Shown here: one piece after another, positions 60,401 through 64,000 of the stretch
Layout: each line of letters begins with the position of its first letter
Numbering within the stretch: position 1 is the first letter of the stretch
Origin: an uncultured Clostridia bacterium
GTDB taxonomy: Bacteria > Bacillota > Clostridia > Oscillospirales > Acutalibacteraceae
Reading direction: 5' to 3'
DNA: 64,000 bases
Assembly: GCA_937876205.1 (NCBI GenBank)
Contig: CALEII010000030.1
Location: 1 to 64,000 of the forward strand
Position numbers and translations under genes: made by a program
Notes under the pieces: generated by a model
Databases searched by the model: none
What the model saw: only the letters and a program-made list of their open reading frames with translations
Told to the model about the DNA's origin: nothing

Positions 60401-62410
60401 ATTCCATGAACCGGGAACAAGGTGAAGGGTTGTACTTGTATCATTCCACCAGCTTCTGTAAAGGTAGTAGGAATCCTTTTCAAAGCCTGCCGTGTCAACA
60501 ACACCGAAGTATGATGAATTGGGAACAACATTCTGATTTGCCTCATTACTGTCATTCCAAGGAGTCGGCTCGCCGATATAGTCAAAACCTGTCCAGATGA
60601 ATTCACCCGAGAACCAGTCGTTTGCGGCAACGTAATACCACGCCTCTGCAGCCTCGTTACCCCAGCTGACGGCATTTGTGTCGTAAGAAGTGCACTGCAT
60701 TGTTGCTTCATCGATGCCCATAGTGTAATAGACACCACGGCTGTTGATTGCAGATGCAGCTTCAGTCGCAACAAAAGGCTTACCTGACCGTGAATCTGTC
60801 GGGTCATTCATAACGTAAGCCCAACCATCGGGATTGTAGTTACCGCCGATGACATCCATTTTGTCATCGAGCATCTTTGTTGTGTTGTCATTGAAGGGTC
60901 TGTTGTTGCCGTAGAATACGACTCTTGAGGGGTCAAGCTTATCTGTGATAGCAATTATGGAATCGGCAATTGACTCATAATTTTCTGTTGATTCACCTTC
61001 CGTTATGTTGCAAAGCTCGTTACCGATATCCCATGCGATGACACAGGGGTCATGTTCATCACGGAGAATTGCATGTTCAACGACATACTGGAACCATTTC
61101 TGTCCCGTTGCGCCTATAGCTGTGTTTGATTCGGGGATTTTTTCGTTGAAGTATTTACTGAAATCGTTTTCATTGTAGCTTTTTGATGCATCCCAGCCGT
61201 CGAAAAATTCTACAATAACGAGCATGCCGAGCTGATTGCAGATTTCAATAAGTGTTTTTGACGAAGGATTATGAGATGTACGGATTGCATTACAGCCCAT
61301 ATCCTTGAGAGTTGCAATCTGACGGTAAATTGCCTCGTATTCCTGCGCGCCGCCGAGTGCGCCCTGGTCGTGGTGAAGACAGACACCCTTGAGCTTGATA
61401 TGCTCGTGATTGAGCATAAATCCGCCGTCTTTGGTCCATTCCATACAACGGAAACCGAAAGTTGTATGATATTCATCAATAATTTCACCTGTTTTGTCTT
61501 TTACAATTGTACGGAGTTTATATAAGGCAGGATTATCAATTGACCATTCATCAGGATTTTTAACTTCAGGGGTAAGTGTTATTTCCTTTTCTGTTTCCGC
61601 AGGAATTGTAATGGGGTCTGAAATTACCGTTTCACTTACGGGATTATGGTCTTTATCAAGTACCGTTGCTTCAACGGTAACTATTTTTGAAATTGCAGTA
61701 TCGTTATGCATTTTGATTTTTGCATCAACATGGGCACTTGCAGATGTGTGAAGGTCGGGCGTTGTTATACGGGGCCCGTAAAGCGCAACATGCACGGGGC
61801 CTGCAACAGTGAGAGTCACATCCCTGTAAATACCGGAGCCTGAATACCAACGGCTGTTGGGAAGGTCATTTACGACCTTTACTGCAATAAGATTGTTTGC
61901 TGTATTCGAACAGATAAGGTAATCTGAAATTTCAAAAGAAAAGCTGTTGTAGCCGTAGTGGTTTTCACCGACATATTTGCCGTTTACGTAAACGTAGGTG
62001 TGCTGATATGCGCCGTCAAAATTAAGGAAGATACGGTCGCCCGTGTAGTATTCATAAAGGTTGAACCATTTTCTGTACCAGCCCGTGCCTCCGGGAAGGT
62101 GACCTGTTTCCGCCTCTGTGCCATCGGTTGTGAAATCCTGAGTTATGCTGAAGTCGTGGGGAAGGTCAACCGATTGCCATTCGGAATCATCAAAGCCTTT
62201 CATATAGGTTGCGTCGTCATCACTGAATGCAAAAAGCCAGTCCTTATTGAAATCAAGCTCAATGCGGGTGTCGTTGTATTTTTGTTCGTGCCCAGCCATA
62301 GCTGATGCCGTGATTTCTTCAAAAATATGGCTCCATCCGTCATTATAAATGCTTGTTGTAAGCATAAGTACACAAAGAATAAAGGACATTACCTTTTTTG
62401 TAAGTTTCAT
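54464..62410 (-). CDS. Giant secreted GH2 glycosidase (beta-galactosidase-like) with accessory domains
   Basis: A 2648-residue exported enzyme. Start at ATG 62410 (GGAGG 8 nt upstream; signal peptide MKLTKKVMSFILCVLMLTTS). Domain order: GH2 sugar-binding domain (LDFNKDWLFAF, LPHDFSITQDF, GGTGWYRKWF); Ig-like domain; TIM barrel with acid/base Glu in WDIGNELCN and nucleophile Glu in PFVATEAAS; Ig-like domains to about 1000; two related lectin-like repeats (YYIQNKTTGEYL, YYIQSKQTKEYL); a helical FIVAR-like segment; a fibro-slime domain (FNFSGDDDVLVYIDGVLVLD, GLHGARG); further beta domains; an amphipathic C-terminal helix (FFEELARVFRKLIDFFRAIL). It probably attacks beta-galactoside or related host or plant glycans outside the cell while held at the surface. 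No LPXTG motif. Confidence 0.88.
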   Translation of the reverse strand: MKLTKKVMSFILCVLMLTTSIYNDGWSHIFEEITASAMAGHEQKYNDTRIELDFNKDWLFAFSDDDATYMKGFDDSEWQSVDLPHDFSITQDFTTDGTEAETGHLPGGTGWYRKWFNLYEYYTGDRIFLNFDGAYQHTYVYVNGKYVGENHYGYNSFSFEISDYLICSNTANNLIAVKVVNDLPNSRWYSGSGIYRDVTLTVAGPVHVALYGPRITTPDLHTSASAHVDAKIKMHNDTAISKIVTVEATVLDKDHNPVSETVISDPITIPAETEKEITLTPEVKNPDEWSIDNPALYKLRTIVKDKTGEIIDEYHTTFGFRCMEWTKDGGFMLNHEHIKLKGVCLHHDQGALGGAQEYEAIYRQIATLKDMGCNAIRTSHNPSSKTLIEICNQLGMLVIVEFFDGWDASKSYNENDFSKYFNEKIPESNTAIGATGQKWFQYVVEHAILRDEHDPCVIAWDIGNELCNITEGESTENYESIADSIIAITDKLDPSRVVFYGNNRPFNDNTTKMLDDKMDVIGGNYNPDGWAYVMNDPTDSRSGKPFVATEAASAINSRGVYYTMGIDEATMQCTSYDTNAVSWGNEAAEAWYYVAANDWFSGEFIWTGFDYIGEPTPWNDSNEANQNVVPNSSYFGVVDTAGFEKDSYYLYRSWWNDTSTTLHLVPGSWNKDKLTVTNGYVPVAVYSNAAKIELLLNGKVIATATATDVSSDGGLYTYKTWNETIVDSSSCTAEHFYNGTGEDLYAQFSVKYEEGTLSVKAYDESNNEITDTVGSAASVSGNATQIASTVWGNRNMFVADGTDYVYIEYEARDADGNFMNDYNGTLSIKVDDSSARYAKIIGVDNGNPATTEKFQQKSVIISDSEAEIQMFNGRALVILRTTDEEGTINITATASDGTTSFSTEGVTVTSVSESGIRLTDELDEVIRQNDTEYQVTIYDEFEIVKYNINKLTPPEGGSGDTGGSGDSGDSGEEPVQDKFEIYLADSSVSEGSIADGYYAINSKLYLLADKQYKDWNMLDAHQAASDEEWASEGSGYSYNKFSASENYVFKFTHRGGNKYYIQNKTTGEYLNIAPWVFKYSTTPQELSVNVRDDGSIQIYSGNDYVSRTWEYFEVAQNSGDASFMWLYSAPENFASEPVDPPADVDETAPFQPYFADSSITDGVLRNGDYVISRGNLVMANIIFDSWTMSAVNSLSDVEFAGEGSAYAYEKFNTGDENVFTFIHQGGNQYYIQSKQTKEYLWNNNWKMLLDTTPHLFTVQANADGSVLIYNSELGYPIYISRQWEYFEFYNPPTELSNLWLYAKPYKTSSSKIALYNALLEGIAEDYHVFTRESFETLLRQLENGVSVYSDPKSKDSDYAAATQAIKDAIAALEMDIKKIDGTLFKYGYDNTGDTPDYSDGGTLMNSISISTMKNAILADSNLVRQIKDIIGYDTRTWAPGYADKALDEVAGIYAAIYSLQFTGKPYDGSDIKNSASFADPQDSYKTIPVMTLWNIYTKENTRGENDPILDWDGLHEVYDGASVQGLAGSTLENGVVTSHSAYQIPLSYSNDGHDYENGTEPTDVGLYTYYVATDENNKWNAVTLNYLSGISVYFPDLFTRENLDADGNVTTATTGRFAKYYWDAEFPIFISTDEYGVNTYYFDSSDSTHLVQGSFDDENQTVDMQLNEVDEWKAIGPNSGSGFFPFNYQQGATDLTSEHAIYHYGFTFEHNFYIPKGGKHANGKDVIFNFSGDDDVLVYIDGVLVLDNGGLHGARGVTINFTECTINYQFAMDVADTVSKDGCSYAKLKGGEYECTYSYNKLVENHPDAANYSPDTIAALNKLHQVISDGQVHTLNFFYLERGASDSNCHMSFNLSETSEEVRIIDQTLTLDYGLPVEYNIEDNNNLSQAAVDNNVKVEYLGLCAVNEEVHTRYTFELPEIDVPFEDGVTYTVDGMKYGTCTIDNDGNTSYTLNTMNMTEAEHFYVCAKITGDPTYAADVVYYQIEKTTFVPATSIYYEDTFDTLTYTDGKVPSNYDNSVNNYGIWKTSGMQETTLRQSADLTDSEADPYGYETNYMSFAQYSGGSTHYVDVSTKNNPQSAYSGSSGAAWPTVDFTFTGTGFDLISVSDSTTGIYNVIIRDEDGKVVRNHLVDTFYGYNYGRIYNDANGNPTLESSGTTPMYRSEEGLCTPTKMYYDKNGAITNIPHYYDTDGNSSETVTDNPAYAYAYGWLLAEDGSRDTLYQIPVIKVTDLEYDTYSVTITPSFSSRYGHFSTAQDGTNYYRLYLDAIKIFDPAGKDDGIEDKEVKDAYSTDDELYPSYLELKDMLIGADSLSEPDAEKQGIIFIDGIAALDNNIETYKYAGPNNELYLAKDQAVAFEIIATAVPTDIQLGTKLACGSPALTVSYASKTTELEIETATDLYYSLNTVLPGDGKLTWQQITAADGNNYYTTGTVVIQNTGDADSVLSITNLKWTFSQFGGKGYFRIPTPVEEEVLMVASTYATPAAAYSLMRMRTAALDIEQAGEPEVSTDADGNSVVSVKLNTSSDVASLVITDKNGNVLSPEQFEAVAQKHEDDGITEWTVNISVTDAGTYTYTVTGAYENGYTDDSKAITVVVSVDRTETDDESSDGDGSDTSVENGFFEELARVFRKLIDFFRAILELLSIAE

Positions 62411-62468
62411 ATGAGTGCCTCCGTAATATATAAAACAAAACAAAATATAATAATAATTATTCATTATA

Positions 62469-62497
62469 ATTATATCAACAGAAATTGTTGAAGTCAA
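62469..62497 (-). promoter_or_regulatory. Promoter of the giant GH2 gene
   Basis: On the minus strand, TTGACT (62492-62497), 17-bp spacer, TATAAT (62469-62474). The rest of the gap to 62772 is AT-rich with no feature seen. Confidence 0.8.
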
Positions 62498-62772
62498 ATA
62501 TTTTTCAGTAATTTTTCCAAAAAATCAATACAATCCTTTTTGGAAAATCAATACGGAAAAATAAGGTTTAAAGTCCGTTTGCCGCTTTTTTGCCGATAAA
62601 TCAGGATAAGTTATTTTAACATAATGAATATTACAAAGTGTTTACAGTTTATTCCGAAACGTGATCATTTACAATTTCCCGACAAAAATTTGAATTTATT
62701 CGGAAAAAGCAGAGCTTTTTTTAATATAAAGTAACCATAAAAAGAACTGAATTGATTGTACAGACAGTACAG

Positions 62773-63852
62773 TCAGCTCAGTTCAGTCGGTTTGAATCCC
62801 TTGTTTTTATTATGATAAAAAAAGACAATGCAATTTCTTTTATATTCGTTCCCACTTATAATATAAAGTAAATGATAAAATTTGTCAGGAATTTTATATT
62901 TCATTAAACTGCTGTTATGACCTTTTGCAGTTATTCGTGCTTCAACTGATTTCAGATATTTTGCAAATACTGTTTTCACGAGAGTTTTCAGCTTCGATAT
63001 CAACGGCTCTGCATATTTTGTTTTGTACGCTTTGGCTGTCATAAGCGGTGTCGGTTCGGGTAATGTGAACTCATTACTGTTTAATTGCTCTATTAAGTTT
63101 TCAATACCTCTGCAGTCATCATAGGTTTCAATCTGCTCTCTGACTGCTTTGAGTTCACATTGCTTTTCAGTTATTTCTTCCATAAGAGCTTCAACCTCTT
63201 GACTACGCATTTTCTTTTCATAATCAAGAACTGACAGATGCTTTTCGTGAGTACCTTTCTGTTCCCATTCTACACCGTATCTCTCCATAATTTTTGAGAG
63301 TTCTTCTTTTTCGGACAGTACCCATTGATTCCATTCTGTATCGCCGCGAGTATCACCCTTGAAGCCTTGCTTTGCAAGAGCCTGCTTTAATGATACTCTT
63401 GTTTCAAGTCCACGCTTACTGCCGGTTATGAATGGTACAAAGTCAATATGCAAATGAGGTGTAGATTCATCCATATGAAGATGTGCAGAGAAAACACGAA
63501 GATTAGGATTCCTCTCCTGAAATGTTTTGATATATTCGGTCAATATTTTTTCGGCAAGTCTGCCTTCTTCTGTTTCTGCATTCATATCATCCTTATTACC
63601 GATTTGCAGGATAACTTCGTGAAAGGGTTTTTCCTGTTTTCCTGATACTATCTTTTTATAGTAATCATCTATTCTTCGGTCAGTTCTGTTTTGTTTGGCA
63701 TTGTAATCCTGCAGTGCTTTGTCAAAAAGCTCATGATACACATCCTTGATATCTTCGTTTATGAAAGATGTGTTCAGACAGCTTCTTGTCGGGTCAGTAT
63801 TAAGAGCATTAAACTTTCTTTCATTGTGTCTTACAGAGCCTTTACCAACCAT
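62773..63852 (-). CDS. MobV/Pre-family plasmid mobilization relaxase
   Basis: A 359-residue relaxase of the Pre/Mob type seen on clostridial mobilizable elements. The N-terminal domain contains RHNERKFNAL, DRRIDDYYKKI and the histidine triad motif FSAHLHMDESTPHLHIDFV that coordinates the metal for nicking at oriT. A helical region (LEAVREQIETYD-like coiled coil) follows. The C-terminus after about residue 265 is short and ends in basic and aromatic residues unlike longer relatives, so it may be truncated or recombined. No ribosome binding site of quality precedes the ATG at 63852. It is the only mobility gene seen; its element presumably continues past the right edge. Confidence 0.85.
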   Translation of the reverse strand: MVGKGSVRHNERKFNALNTDPTRSCLNTSFINEDIKDVYHELFDKALQDYNAKQNRTDRRIDDYYKKIVSGKQEKPFHEVILQIGNKDDMNAETEEGRLAEKILTEYIKTFQERNPNLRVFSAHLHMDESTPHLHIDFVPFITGSKRGLETRVSLKQALAKQGFKGDTRGDTEWNQWVLSEKEELSKIMERYGVEWEQKGTHEKHLSVLDYEKKMRSQEVEALMEEITEKQCELKAVREQIETYDDCRGIENLIEQLNSNEFTLPEPTPLMTAKAYKTKYAEPLISKLKTLVKTVFAKYLKSVEARITAKGHNSSLMKYKIPDKFYHLLYIISGNEYKRNCIVFFYHNKNKGFKPTELS

Positions 63853-64000
63853 AACACTTATACTTCTTTTTATATTCTCACATCCTTATTTAAAATATTT
63901 TTCGTCTGGTTTTGTTCAATAAGGTGCGAAGCACCGTCATTCAACAAAATTCTATGTCGCGTCAGCGACTGCGGTAACACCGCAAAATACAAGCAAAGCG
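63853..64000. other. Region upstream of the relaxase with small palindromes, possible oriT
   Basis: This 148-bp stretch contains GGTGC GAA GCACC, GTCGC GTCA GCGAC and CTGCGGTAACACCGCA. Origins of transfer often lie next to relaxase genes and carry such dyads, but no known MobV nic consensus is recognisable and the window ends here. Confidence 0.3.

Overview
The window looks like chromosome from an anaerobic, spore-forming, Gram-positive Clostridia member, most likely a gut Ruminococcaceae/Oscillospiraceae lineage. The evidence is a complete gerA-type germination operon, a YlmC/YmxH-family sporulation gene, a dockerin protein, very large secreted multidomain proteins, purine-rich Shine-Dalgarno sites, textbook sigma-A promoters (TTGAAA or TTGACA, 17 bp, TATAAT-like) and moderate-to-low GC. 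I read 37 protein genes and one tRNA; the assignment to a lineage is inference.

Layout. 0-4.2 kb: a secreted Ig-like-type protein divergent from an AgrC/AgrA-like GHKL kinase plus LytTR regulator, with a 21-bp-spaced direct repeat between them. 4.2-8.6 kb: a five-gene minus-strand operon with a lipid theme (GDPD-like protein lacking its catalytic histidines, lysoplasmalogenase, ACT protein, UPF0210/PFL protein, CDP-alcohol phosphatidyltransferase). 8.7-14.9 kb: GH27 alpha-galactosidase, a secreted helical protein, an unknown protein, greA-lysS. 15-21.6 kb: dockerin protein, sugar isomerase-like protein with rarA, and an ABC exporter pair. 22-24 kb: a TarI-like cytidylyltransferase with a glycosyltransferase. 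24.5-38 kb: a 3087-residue repeat protein and a 1304-residue protein built of Cys/His modules. 38-47 kb: DUF421 protein, gerAA-AB-AC, a three-gene heptose-nucleotide pathway, ylmC-like gene, trpS. 47.6-53 kb: a BlaI/M56-type sensor pair with visible operators, and a MATE transporter. 53.2 kb: tRNA-Pro(GGG) followed by tRNA-like debris. 53.7-62.4 kb: a small anchored protein and a 2648-residue GH2 enzyme. 62.8 kb to the end: a MobV/Pre-type relaxase, the visible edge of a mobilizable element.

Three things are not explained by ordinary annotation. First, three families of structured intergenic repeats: a roughly 200-bp array of nine hairpins joined by conserved linkers (two collinear copies 36 kb apart whose stems differ but still pair), a roughly 185-bp element bounded by CAATAATTT hairpins (three copies), and a 275-bp MITE-like element. 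Second, five large secreted proteins at unlinked positions all end in a short aromatic and basic amphipathic helix and have no LPXTG motif, which suggests a shared retention or sorting tail. Third, a GDP-heptose-type pathway (GmhA, HddA, HddC-GmhB fusion) lies directly behind the germination operon. No CRISPR array, rRNA or recognisable riboswitch was seen.
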